DNA from: Perognathus longimembris pacificus
Lineage: Eukaryota; Chordata; Mammalia; Rodentia; Heteromyidae
Length of the DNA stretch: 64,000 nucleotides
Direction of reading: 5' to 3'
NCBI RefSeq assembly: GCF_023159225.1
Contig: NC_063162.1
Location: forward strand, 86,519,438-86,583,437
The position numbers and the translations under genes are program-made. Under the pieces are notes generated by a model. It worked only from the letters and a program-made list of their open reading frames with translations, did not search any database and was not told the origin of the DNA. Position 1 is the stretch's first letter, and each line of letters begins with the position of its first letter. Shown here piece after piece: positions 45,550-55,748 of the stretch.

Positions 45550-45587
<38 letters not shown>

Positions 45588-45588
45588 A
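45550..45588. repeat. (GT)n microsatellite
   Basis: About 19 GT units ending in TGCATGCATG. Confidence 0.97.
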
Positions 45589-45597
45589 TGCATGAAA

Positions 45598-45718
45598 TCC
45601 TAAATTGGAAATAATTCTCATAGATATTTGTATCCTAACTGGCTTTATCTAGCAATTCTTAGATTTCAGTCTCCTGAGTAGCTAGGATTACAGACATGAG
45701 CCAAGGCTTCCAGCAGTA
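45598..45718 (-). mobile_element. B1-left monomer fragment
   Basis: 'ttagatttcagtctcctgagtagctaggattacagacatgagcc' is the reverse B1-like half. The (GT)n tract lies at its tail side. Confidence 0.75.
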
Positions 45719-45847
45719 AATGATTTTTGTTGACCTGAGCTGCTGCACAGAATAGTATTCTCCTACTTTTGAGTAAACAGAACACACTACAGCGCATCTC
45801 AATGTTTTCAAACAACAAACCAGAAAAATACTCAAGTATTGATACTT

Positions 45848-46043
45848 TTTTGGCCAGTCCTGGGCCTTGGACTCAGGGCCTGAGCACTGTCCCTGGCTTC
45901 CTTTTGCTCAAGGCTAGCACTCTGCCACCTGAGCCACAGCACCACTTCTGGCTGTTTTCTGTATATGTGGTGCTGGGGAATCGAACCCAGGGCCTCATGT
46001 ATACGAGGCAAGCTCTCTTGCCACTAGGCCATATCCCCAGCCC
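45848..46043 (-). mobile_element. IDL-Geo SINE with perfect TSD
   Basis: AAGTATTGATACTT at 45834-45847 and 46044-46057. Complete, short tail, little diverged. Confidence 0.96.
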
Positions 46044-46368
46044 AAGTATTGATACTTAAAGTGAAATCAAATAAGAGGCATGCTGCCTCCAGTTGCTGAA
46101 ATGGCTTAGTGCTTTGGGTTCTACACCTTTCTCAATCAACAAGGAGAGGGAAAGGCCACCTAAATCTGGCAAACACACTATCAGCTAATCCTACCAGTTC
46201 GTTTGCAGTTACAGCTACAGGGAATGTTTTTCCCAGCTCAGGCTACAAATTTTCCTGCCATCCTGGATTTATTGTCTCTCAACACAAGACTCTAGGTTAA
46301 GCCTTAGACCAGGTGCCACTGGACCATTTTACTTTGTCTTTTCCCAAGCGTTAAAAGTTTAACATTGT

Positions 46369-46579
46369 CCAGGGTGCCAGTGCTTCACACCTGTAATCCT
46401 AGCAGCAAGCTGAGATCAGAGGATCATGGCTCCAAACCAGCTGGGAAGAAAAGTCAGTGTGTCTCTTACCCCTAATTAACCACCACCAAAAAGCTAGAGG
46501 TGGAGCTATGGCTCAAGCAGTAGAGCACCAGCCTTAGGGGGCAAAAAGAACAGTGCCCATGCCCTGAATTCAAGCTCCT

Positions 46580-46580
<1 letters not shown>
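46369..46580 (+). mobile_element. B1-Geo dimeric SINE
   Basis: B1 half 46370-46450, linker 'cctaattaaccaccaccaaaaag', Geo half ending GAATTCAAGCTCC. The tail is replaced by (CA)n(CG)n(CA)n. Confidence 0.9.
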
Positions 46581-46627
<47 letters not shown>

Positions 46628-46648
46628 GCGCGCGCGCACACACACACC
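46581..46648. repeat. (CA)n(CG)n(CA)n compound microsatellite
   Basis: About 22 CA, 6 CG, then 5-6 CA units: one uninterrupted alternating purine-pyrimidine run of about 67 bp. Confidence 0.98.
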
Positions 46649-47029
46649 TTTGCTTTGAAAGAGCTCAGGGAAGAGGGTAGGGAGAAAATACATTACTATT
46701 CACCAGAAACCATTTTTGGCATGTGAATCCCAAATGCACTGTGTGTATGGTGTGATTTCTCTGCCTATTCTGGGAAAACTGTTGTCTTCGGGCTACACCT
46801 CCAGAAGCTACTGTGCTTCCTCCCATGAAAGATGTGATACCCAGTGCAAGAAGGTACCTTAGCTACCCACCTCTGTCCTGGGCAATTTATCAGTAATTGG
46901 GAAGCCTTTGGTTCTGAAGAAATTGGGGTTGTGAGGATGTGAAATCACAGATTGGGATTCTTGGGCTGCACAGGAGGAGTAGCTTTAAAATGCCTGTAAT
47001 GGGTATTTTTACCCATTTTACTGGACTGG

Positions 47030-47420
47030 GTCACAATATCCCTAAATATTTGGATTAAAGCTACTCTGTATGTTTCTGTGAAGGTGTTTTGGATGAGGTG
47101 AACTTTTTAAGCCAGTGGACTCTGATTACAACCGGTTGTCTTTTGTAATGTGGACAGTCCTCATCCAATCAGCTAAAGAGCACAGAGAAAAAGGCCCTAG
47201 ACAAGAGGAAATTTTCAGAAGGCAGTGTAGGTGGCAATATGTTGGTTTTTTTCCCCCCATACTGCACATTCCCATGCTTCAGGACCCATGACTGGGTCTC
47301 CAACCAGCCTACATAACCTGTTGATTCTGGGCTTGTATAACAACTCTATAACAACATGAGCCAACTCCTTAAAATCAGCCACTCTATCTCTCTTTTTCTG
47401 ATTTAATTGGGGTGGGTGGG
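47030..47420 (+). mobile_element. ancient LTR, ERVL/MaLR class
   Basis: 'ctgggtcacaatatccctaaatatttgg', 'gtttctgtgaaggtgttttggatgagg', 'agccagtggactctga' and 'gtcctcatccaatcag' follow in order a mammal-wide LTR consensus. The exact family name is not assigned. Confidence 0.75.
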
Positions 47421-48602
47421 GACAATTATCAGGGGACTATCATTTTTATAAGATCTCTGATGATTTTCATGTGACCAGGGTTTATGAGTACTATGGCTAG
47501 AGCTTTTTCCCTCACATCTAAAAAAAAAAAAAAAAAAGCACCTGGTTTAAATCACATCACAATCATTTGAGACTTGACTTGGTCATTAATTGGCTAAATA
47601 ACCTCAGTACCATAACTCAGTACAGTATTCTTATCTAGAAAGCAACTTAACAATACTAGGCCATAAGATCTGGATGAGGATAAAGAGATGTTAGAGGGCT
47701 CAGTTGTAGAAAAAGCACAGTATTTTCAATTTTACAGATGGATTCAATGCGTATAGTTTACATGTCTGCTGCTTCTCTAATCATGTTTTGTGATGTGTAA
47801 AATTTGGCTCTGGAAGTAGGATGGCTTTTTTGTTGTTGTTTTGTTTTCCCTTTGGCACTAACCTTTGGCCTGTCTTGTTGGACAAGTAGTTCAGCCTCAG
47901 CCTCAATGGTTTACGTAGTATGGTCTAGAGTCCCAGGTCTGACTTGGTTTCAGCACAATAGGGGCTGAGCCAGGATGGGTGGGGACCCTGGATATTCAAG
48001 ATGCATGCCTGTAAGTGGGAGCTCAGCACAGGGGGACTGTCTGGGATTTTAGATGAAGTCATAGGTCACTTAGGAAATGTTGGTGAAACAAATTGAAATC
48101 CTGGAGACATATGTGACTGATTTTCATGGTTGGCCGACAGGCGCACTATTGCCTGGGGAGAGAGGCTGGAGCTCATGCATGAGTGAAAGTGATCCTCATC
48201 ACCTTGGCCCATTGGGCATTGAGCTGGTGAAGGTAAGGTACTGTCACGTGATCCTGCTCCCATTTAGGTGTCTCAGTGCCTGGTTTTGAAGCACACTTCT
48301 CAGTGCAATTCCACCCTGGGATATTTGAGAGGGTTACGGGAAACGACTTTTAATGTGCTGTCATCCTGAATGACATGGATTCAGAATATGTGAAAGTGTG
48401 CCTTTTAATTTATGGCAGTATAAACAAAACTTGAGTACACTAGGTTGAAACTACAGAAATGGGGGGAGATGGCAGAAAGGCATGGGCGTGGATAATGTAG
48501 TTAGTTAGCATCATTCACCTTAAGATGCATGAAGTGAGGCAGGATGTTTTGGTATGTGGGCCATCAGCACATGCTCTGCTCACATAAAAATTGTCAAAGT
48601 AG
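47421..48602. other. gene-free stretch
   Basis: A weak MIR-like segment near 47590-47700, otherwise nothing recognised. A17 run at 47521-47537. No coding evidence in the short open frames around 48066-48289. Confidence 0.33.
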
Positions 48603-48756
48603 TGGCTGAGCACTGCTAACTCATGCCTATAATCCTAATTACTCAGGAAGCTTCAGGAAACTGAGCTCTGAGGATAGCTGTTCAAAGCCAAGCTGGGATG
48701 AAAGCTAAGGGACAGTGTCCAGGCAAGTACTGGTACCAAAAAAAAAAAAAAAAGTG
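48603..48756 (+). mobile_element. B1-Geo SINE with internal deletion
   Basis: B1 half 48604-48700 with a small internal duplication (GGAAGCTTCAGGAAACTGAG). The linker and most of the Geo half are deleted; it resumes at AAGGGACAGTGTCCAGGC and ends in A15. Confidence 0.82.
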
Positions 48757-49061
48757 AAAGTAGTTGGGTTTGTTTATATCCTGTCTTGGAAGGGGGCATT
48801 TTTCAGAAACTTAAAGAAAGCAGTTCTTTTTAAAAGGACTGAATGATAGAGTAATCTAAATTCAAATTTATATTCAGAAATGCTTATACCAAGCTTGCAA
48901 ATTTGACCTCATCCAGGAAAATAAGCTAATTATGTGGTAGTTGGTGGGAACCACCTGGGAAGATCTTGAAATTCCTGGGCAATCCATTTGTGTTATCTTA
49001 TACTTAATCCAGAGTCAGGCTCTGTACTAAACCCTGGACAGGTATCAAGATGTGTTCACAG

Positions 49062-49124
49062 CTGGGTGCTGGTGGCTCATGCCTGTAATCCTAGCTACAA
49101 AATAACGCCCCCCTCCCCCCAAAA
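49062..49124 (+). mobile_element. 3'-truncated B1 fragment with TSD
   Basis: AGCTGGGTGCTGGTGGCTCA through 'cctgtaatcctagctac', then unrelated A/C-rich sequence ending CCCCAAAAA. AAGATGTGT lies at 49048-49056 and 49125-49133 as a possible TSD. Confidence 0.7.
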
Positions 49125-49204
49125 AAGATGTGTATTATGTAATGGCTTCTTTCAAGGGGCTTATCTGGCTAATGCTGCAGTGGGTAATAACTTTGTACCA
49201 GTGA

Positions 49205-49496
49205 TATGAACATATGTAAATGACCTTAAGACCCAGATTCCTCATCTGCAAAATGGAGATGATGATGGTAATGCTATTAATCAACTTTCTAGCACTATAA
49301 TGAATACCTGAGAGAAATCATCTTATAAAGAAGAACGGTTTGGTTTGGCTCACAGTGGATGAGGTTTCAGTCCATGTTCAACTGGTCCTGTTTTTGGGTC
49401 CGTGGTAAGGTACTACATCATAGGGGAAGCGTTTCACAGATTTAGTACAGTGTCTGACATTGTGAAACATCAGTAAATGTTAACAATAATGATTGT
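49205..49496 (+). mobile_element. MIR SINE split by an LTR fragment
   Basis: Core 'ccagattcctcatctgcaaaatggagatgatgatgg' (49232-49270) and tail 'ttagtacagtgtctgacattgtg...cagtaaatgttaacaataatg' (49441-49490) are the two parts of one MIR, separated by about 160 bp of LTR. Confidence 0.8.
49278..49438 (-). mobile_element. MaLR-type LTR fragment
   Basis: The plus strand 'ctataatgaatacctgagagaaatc', 'ggctcacagtggatgaggtttcagtcc' is the reverse of the 3' part of a rodent MaLR LTR. Confidence 0.65.
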
Positions 49497-49862
49497 GATA
49501 GTTAACTTTTCTCATAGCTGTGATTAAATGCCTTAAGAGAGGCAAGATTTATTTTAGCATAGGTTTTCAGAGCTTGTGGTCCCTTGTCCTTGGCTCTGTT
49601 GATTTTGGGCTCAGTTGAGAGACAGCATCAAGACAGGAGTACATGGTGAAGGAGCTTATCACTTTGTTGATAACAGGAAGCAGAGAGGAAAGAAAGGAAG
49701 CCACTGGGGCCATGACAAAAGCCTGCCTCAAGTGACCTATTTCCTCCAGCTAGATCCCACCTCCTATAGTCCCCAGAGCCTCCCCAAATAGCAACACCCA
49801 TGGAGGATCCAGTGTTCAACACATGAACTTGTGGGAGACATTCCATATTCAAACCATCCTAA
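49497..49862 (-). mobile_element. MaLR-type LTR, nearly complete
   Basis: Plus-strand order 'cttttctcatagctgtgattaaatgcc', 'caagtgacctatttcctccagctagatcccacc', 'gttcaacacatgaacttgtgggagacattcc' matches a reverse MaLR LTR end to end. Confidence 0.75.
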
Positions 49863-50704
49863 TAATGAGTATTTCATCAGTTGATAAAAGCTATTCCCCC
49901 AGTACTTGTGATAGGTGCTTTATGGGACTTATAGCAAAATGCCATGAAGGTCAGAATAAAGAAGGTATATCCTTAGGAGAAACAAAGACTTCACAAGCAA
50001 GGCTGGATCTTTTGTAATGGATGTGAACACACAGGCATTGGGGCCACAAAAGCACCTCTAAAAGCTCTAGATGAGCACAGCTCAGAAATGGGACAGTGTA
50101 AAATATATTTCAGCAACTAAGACAAGGCCAGCTGGGTGAAGGAGGTGGAAACACGTATATTAAGGTGGAAAATGCAGGCTCTACCATGAGCACTTTGAAT
50201 ACACCCCCAATATTGGTAATAAACTTGGTAGAAAGATGCCGCAAGGAAGCCACTGAAGGATTGGAAGTGTGAACAGCATGGTTAGAACTGTCTGCTTCTT
50301 TGAATTCCACCCGTCAAGGGTTACCCAGGGAACACACAAAAAAATATTGGCAAAGCCCTTGGTCCAGGGATTTAAAATGAACTCAGAGCCAGGCCCCAGT
50401 CCAAAGTGGATGAAAGTTTGGCTGTGAGGATGAGGATTAGATCAGCTCTGAAAACTCACAAGGGTCCAGTTTAGCTGTTCTGGTCCCTGCATCAATAGCA
50501 GTGCCAACATTTTATCTGTTAAAACGATCCCACCCTTATTGCTTCTACCCTCTTGCCTTTCTAACGGAGGCACTTAACAGAGACACCTACAGAAAGAGCA
50601 AAGAGTGCCAGCACACAGCACAAACCTGGAACAGAGCCAGGCTAGGGACAATTTGCTGAAAACTTGCCATCAATTGGGCAACATACCACCTCATCCTCTG
50701 TTAT
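49863..50704. other. gene-free stretch
   Basis: Nothing recognised. Confidence 0.35.
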
Positions 50705-50734
50705 TTCTTTTTTAATTAATTAATTGTTATGGTG

Positions 50735-50986
50735 TGTGTGTACACATGTGTGCACAGATACTGGGATTTGAACTCAGAGTTTGAGCACTGTCCCTCTGTC
50801 CCTTAGCTTTTTCACTCAAGGCTGGTGTTCTACCACTCGAGCCACATCTCCACTTTCAGCTTTTTGGTAGTTAATTGGAGATAAGAATCTCATGGATTTT
50901 ATTTCTGGGCTAGCTTGAACCTCAATCTTCAGATCTCAGCCTTCTGGGTAGCTAGGATTACCGGTGTGAGCCACCAGCACCTGGCT
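50735..50986 (-). mobile_element. B1-Geo dimeric SINE
   Basis: Minus-strand dimer with a small 'ctgtccctctgtccc' duplication in the Geo half. TG-rich tract (50729-50757) at the tail. Confidence 0.9.
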
Positions 50987-51039
50987 TTGCTTTGAATCAT
51001 GGCTCCACCTTTTACTAGCTAGGTGCTCCTGGATATAGA

Positions 51040-51368
51040 TACCCAATATCCAGTATTAAAACAAAAGAAGTTTATTTCCCATGGTTATGAAACTGGAAGT
51101 TCAAGATCAAAAGCCAGTATGGCCAGGCCCTGGTGAGGGCATTTCTGGGTTAATAGATGGCTGACATTTCCCTGTATCTTCACATGGCACATAGAGTATG
51201 AGAAAGCCCTGGGATTTCTTTTATAAGGGCTCTAATCCCATTCACAAGGGCTCCATCACCACCACCACCCCCACCTCCCACAAGGCACTACATCCTAATC
51301 TTATCACTTGGGGATTAAGATTTCCACATATAAATTTTGAGGAGACATAGTTACTCTATTGTAGCAGA
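51040..51368 (-). mobile_element. MaLR-type LTR (MST class)
   Basis: 'gaagtttatttcccatggttatgaaactggaagttcaagatc', 'cttttataagggctctaatcccattcac', 'cacataaattttgaggagacat'-type order, the reverse of MST. About 330 bp. Confidence 0.82.
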
Positions 51369-52116
51369 ACAGTCTCAACTGATCTTTTAGGATCCAGTTA
51401 GATTTATAAGAAGGGTATGCTTGTGGTGGGAGGTTCTAGGTAGGGATGATGGTCATTTTCTGTTATCTAAGATGTAGGAGGCAGTAGTCTCAAGTACTGC
51501 ATTCAATATATGGCAAATGAAGGACTAGTTTGACCTTGATGTTAAGAAGATTTTTCTGATCACTTCCTGGAATATTTGGATAAAAAACTAGAAAACAAAG
51601 TGACCTTTGTGTGCCCCAGTAAAAGGCAGGAGCAACAAAGAAATGCCCTGAAAAAAGCCTGACTTTATTCTATACAGGGCCATCTTAGTGACGCTAATCT
51701 AATACAGTAGAGAAAGATTTAAAAAAAAAAAGTTCCAAGAGGACTAATAAAATGGCTTTGAATTTCATTATTTTGTAGAGAGAGGCACTAAATCAATTAG
51801 TCACAAAATGAGAATTTCTCAGGCTACTCTGTCTGGAGCAGTTCTACAGACCGCCTGAAACCATGCAAATACTGGGCTGTTTGTTAATACTGCCTTCATT
51901 ATGGAAACCAGATTTTGTTTTTAAAAAAGACAGCTTTTGAATCTTAACTTTCTTAGTAAAATGAAGGTAATGGTGGCATTATATGATGGGACAATTATGC
52001 ACATAGTTCATTACTGGGTGCATATAGTCACACAATAAATAGAGCTACTGATTTTTATGAGTTCTCGCTGGGATATGTAACCATGGGGCAACTAACACTT
52101 GTGGTTTTCTTTTGTG
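51369..52116. other. gene-free stretch
   Basis: Nothing recognised. No open frame of note. Confidence 0.35.
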
Positions 52117-52213
52117 CTAGTACTGGAGCTTGAATGCAAGGCCTCATATTCTAGGTTGGCTTGCTCTTTCAGGGGCTGATGGTCTACTACCTGAACCACA
52201 CATCTAGCCCTGC
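52117..52213 (-). mobile_element. ID/tRNA-like SINE monomer
   Basis: Reverse complement starts GGGCTAGATGTGTGGTTCAG and ends near CAAGCTCCAGTACTAGCAC. Carries about 15 extra bases in the middle. Confidence 0.6.
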
Positions 52214-52396
52214 TCTTTTAAAGCTGGCCCTTAATATTTTTCCCAGTGCTTTAATTTTCCCAGGTTTAAAGAATCTCAGTCAATGATTACTGGAAGGTAC
52301 ATGGGAGAAAAAAAATAGTAAGAATAAATGATATTTTGCTTGAGAGGCACAGGTAGAGTTTAATGGAGGAATCAAAAGATGCAAAATTTGCTCCTT

Positions 52397-52630
52397 TTTT
52401 GTGCCATTATTGGGGTTTTAACTCAAAGCCTAGGTGCTGAGCTGTCACTCTTAACTTTTCCACTCAAAGATATTGTTCAACCACTAGAGTCACAGGTCCA
52501 CTTCCAGCTTTCTGCTAGTGAATTGGAGATGAGAATCTCATGGTCCCCAGGCTAGCGTTGAACCATGGTCTTCAGATCCCAGCACCCTGAGTAGCTAGGA
52601 TTACAGGGGTAAGCCACTGGTACCTGGGTT
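52397..52630 (-). mobile_element. B1-Geo dimeric SINE
   Basis: Minus-strand dimer, diverged. B1 half 52530-52625, Geo half to 52402. Confidence 0.87.
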
Positions 52631-53449
52631 ATTTGCTCTAGTCTGATTTTGGGGATCTGACCATTCATTTGCCATTGTCCCATAGTTATATATTAAAGTT
52701 CACCAACTCTGTCAGATCAACCTAAGTTATGCAATGAGAATAAATTGTGAAAAATCTCTGAAATTTAGAACCTAGGTTTACTCCTTGTTCAGTCTGTCTT
52801 GTATGGTTAGGAGAGAGCTCTGTTCCATGGCACAGTTCTTGTGGAAGCTGGTCTGAAGAAATATTCCTAATTTGGGAAATTATCATTCTTGATGAAGAGG
52901 AAAGAAAATATCAGAACCATTCAATGTTTCTGCAAGTTTTGTTCTGAAATGGTTATCATTCGTATTCATTCAAATGGTGTAGATTAAGTAATTCTATGGC
53001 CACACTCACTATCAACAGAATGGAAATTAAAACCATGTAATGGGGGAAAGTGGTGAATCATTGAAGAAAACTATCTTTTCCTATATCTGGAAAGTCTGTT
53101 ACCAACAGGTATGACACACTGAAATACATGTATGCGTTTATTAAATTAGTATAATGCTGATTGTCTTTGTTTTCTAATACTGTGTAACACTTGAAAGCAA
53201 TACATGTTATTATTGCATCATTTCCATGGGTCTGGAGTATGGGCCTGACTTAACAGAAACATCTGCTTTGGGTCTCACAGGCTGAACTTAGGATGTTGGC
53301 TGGGATTGCAATATCTTCTAGGAAGAAGGGTCTTCTCCCAAGTGTCCTACAAGGCAGTTGGCTCATTTCAGTTCCCTGTGCTTGTAGAGCAGAAGCACTC
53401 AGTTCCCAGAGGCCACTCACAGGTCTGGTCATGAAACCTTCTGCACGGG

Positions 53450-53455
<6 letters not shown>
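52631..53455. other. gene-free stretch
   Basis: Nothing recognised apart from a possible L1-like fragment near 53015-53050. Confidence 0.33.
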
Positions 53456-53514
<59 letters not shown>

Positions 53515-53737
53515 ATGTCTCCCTCTCTCCTCTCCTCTCTCACTGTCTTTCTTCTCTCTTTCTTTCTCTCTTTTTCCCTCCCTCTTTTCCTCCCTTCTTT
53601 CTTCCTCTCTTTCTTTCTTTTATTCTGTTTCTCTCTTTCCATCCCCCATATTACCTCTCTTCCTTCCTTCCTTCCCTTATCCTTCCTTCCTTCCTTCCTT
53701 CCTTCCTTTCTTCCTTCCTCTGTCTCTTTCTTTCTTT

Positions 53738-53801
<64 letters not shown>

Positions 53802-54108
53802 TCCCACTCTCTCTTCCATTCTCCTTCCTTCTTTTCTTCCCTCCTTCCCTCATTCCTTTCTTCCTCTTTCTTTTTCTCTGTTTCTCTTTCCCCCTCTCCC
53901 TCTTTTCCCTTCCCCCATCCCTCCTCCCTCCCTCCTTCCTTCCTTCCCTCCTTCCTTCCTCCCTTCTTTCTTCCTTCCTTTCTCTCTCCTTCCTTCCTCC
54001 CTCCTCCCTTCCTCTTTCCTCTCTCCTTCCCTCTCTCCCTCCTCCCTCTCTCCTCCCACCCTCCCTCCTTCCTTCCTTCCTTTCTTTTTTCTTTCTTTCA
54101 TTCCTTTC
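53456..54108. repeat. 650-bp polypyrimidine tract: (CT)n, (TTTC)n, (TTCC)n
   Basis: (CT)n at 53456-53505, GT/CT mix, mixed tetranucleotides, (TTCC)n at 53660-53715, a perfect (TTTC)n at 53738-53803, then irregular CCTT/CCCT to 54108. It ends at the 3' end of a minus-strand SINE, so it is probably a hugely expanded SINE tail. Confidence 0.97.
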
Positions 54109-54332
54109 TTGAACTCAGGCCTGGGCACTGTCCCTGAGCATTTTTTGCTTATGGCTGGTTCTCTACCACTTGAGCAACAGTTCTTCTTCTGCCTTTTTAG
54201 TGGTTAATTGACAATATAGTCTCACAGACTTTCATGTTCAGGTTGGCTTCAAACCTTGATCCTCAGATCTTAGCCTCCTGAGTAACTAGGATTACCAAAG
54301 TGAGCAGTGAGCTATGAACACTTAGCTGGTAC
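54109..54332 (-). mobile_element. B1-Geo dimeric SINE
   Basis: B1 half 54210-54320, linker 'gtggttaattgacaata', Geo half to 54110. The pyrimidine tract abuts its 3' end. Confidence 0.9.
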
Positions 54333-55430
54333 TTTCTTTGTGAAGGCCTCAGGAATGAATTCCTTTCCCTTGTTAAGTCTTTGCTGTTTTCAGACATTTA
54401 TTGGGAATGAGAAAAGCAGAGTGCCAACAACAGGGTCTGGAGGCTGATTGGAGGCTGATGTTTATGTTCAAATCTGGTAGGTGAATAACCTTGAATGAGT
54501 TAATCTTTCTGAGTCTTGGTTTCCTCACTTGCAGAGCAGTTAGTTTCTAGGATCATTAAGAACAGATGTTCCATCATGTAGAAGAGAATCTAGAGCATTC
54601 CAAGCATTTTCTATTATACCTGAGAGTCTGCAGTATGCCACACCATGTGTAAAGTCAGAAATAGAGGAATGAGTGGGGCAAGACCCTTATGTCTTAGAGT
54701 CTGTAGATATGCAGTCAACGAGAATCATCACATACCCTGACATAGTCATCAATCAAGTCATGTCATTAGTACCTTGACATGGTCAAAGGCAGAAGAACTG
54801 TCTGTGAGAACAGTGAAAAGGCTTCACAACAAAGTAAACTTAGGTGAACTTGGACAGGTAAATAGGAGGCTGCATGGGCAGGGAAATAATGGCTTGTTGG
54901 GATACTGGAGTAGGTCTTGCATGGCTGTGGTACATCAGGAAAAGATGGGCACTTAGCAAGTTGAGACCAAGGGTTTATAGGGTAGACTAGTAAAAGCATG
55001 AGGCCTCAATGTCACTGGAGGTGGTGGTGGTGGCAGTGACTAGGAATATTCATTTGGGCAGACAAAAAGGTTCTTGTAAATAAGGGCCCCTGTGAACTTT
55101 GCAGAATCCAATCGTTGTCTAGTTTTTGCTTTGAGCAGAGGGCTTCCATCACATTTGGATGAGATCTTTTCCATAGTGAAATAGTCATGTCTTGGGGTTG
55201 ACACTGGAGCTATTGCTAGTGGCCAGTTGGATCACCTAGATGGTTTTCTCCTTTTTCCACAGGTAATTTGCTGTTCTGGTTAATAGGATTCTGGGTGAGG
55301 CTCAGAAGCAAATATCTGCAGTTTGTTATTCCTAAACGTGCTCTGTCATTCATTAAATCACCATTATAACTTGGGATGTTTATGGACTGGGTGGTTTTTC
55401 ACTTGGGTAAAATGTACCATTTTGGTATTG
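54333..55430. other. gene-free stretch with MIR relic
   Basis: MIR-like sequence at 54465-54560 ('aaccttgaatgagttaatctttctgagtcttggtttcctcactt'), otherwise nothing recognised. Confidence 0.45.
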
Positions 55431-55439
55431 GAATTATTC

Positions 55440-55562
55440 TTGTTTCTTTTAATTTGCACAAGAAATGTACTCACTGCCTTACATATGAAACTGTAACCCC
55501 TCCGTACTTCACTTTGACAAGGGAAAAAATTTTAAATGATAAAAAAGATAAAAAATTTTATT
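55440..55562 (+). mobile_element. LINE-1 3' terminus
   Basis: 'cttacatatgaaactgtaacccctccgtacttcactttgac' is the shared L1 3' block, followed by an A-rich tail. Confidence 0.78.
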
Positions 55563-55654
55563 GGTAGTAGAATTCTATTTGCTACAGTCTTCTATTTACA
55601 AATGAGTCATGTTTCTTTTATCTTTTGTAAAAAATGAATTCTTTTATCTTTTTT

Positions 55655-55748
55655 TTTTTTTTTTTTGGTACTAGAGATTGAATCCAAGGAGGGAGGGCCT
55701 CATGAATTCAGGCACATACTCTGACACTGAGCTATATTTCCAGCCCCT
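55655..55748 (-). mobile_element. ID/tRNA-like SINE monomer
   Basis: Reverse complement GGGGCTGGAAATATAGCTCAGTGTCAGAGTATGTGCCTGAATTC... in segments. Poly(T) at 55649-55667 is the tail complement. ID-like with an 8-bp GGAG duplication. Confidence 0.75.

Noticed and set aside
53293..54207. Open reading frame of about 304 codons (Ser/Phe/Leu/Pro-rich)
   Set aside because: It runs through the polypyrimidine tract. A C/T-only strand cannot contain stop codons, so length means nothing here. All three frames and the opposite strand are similarly open.
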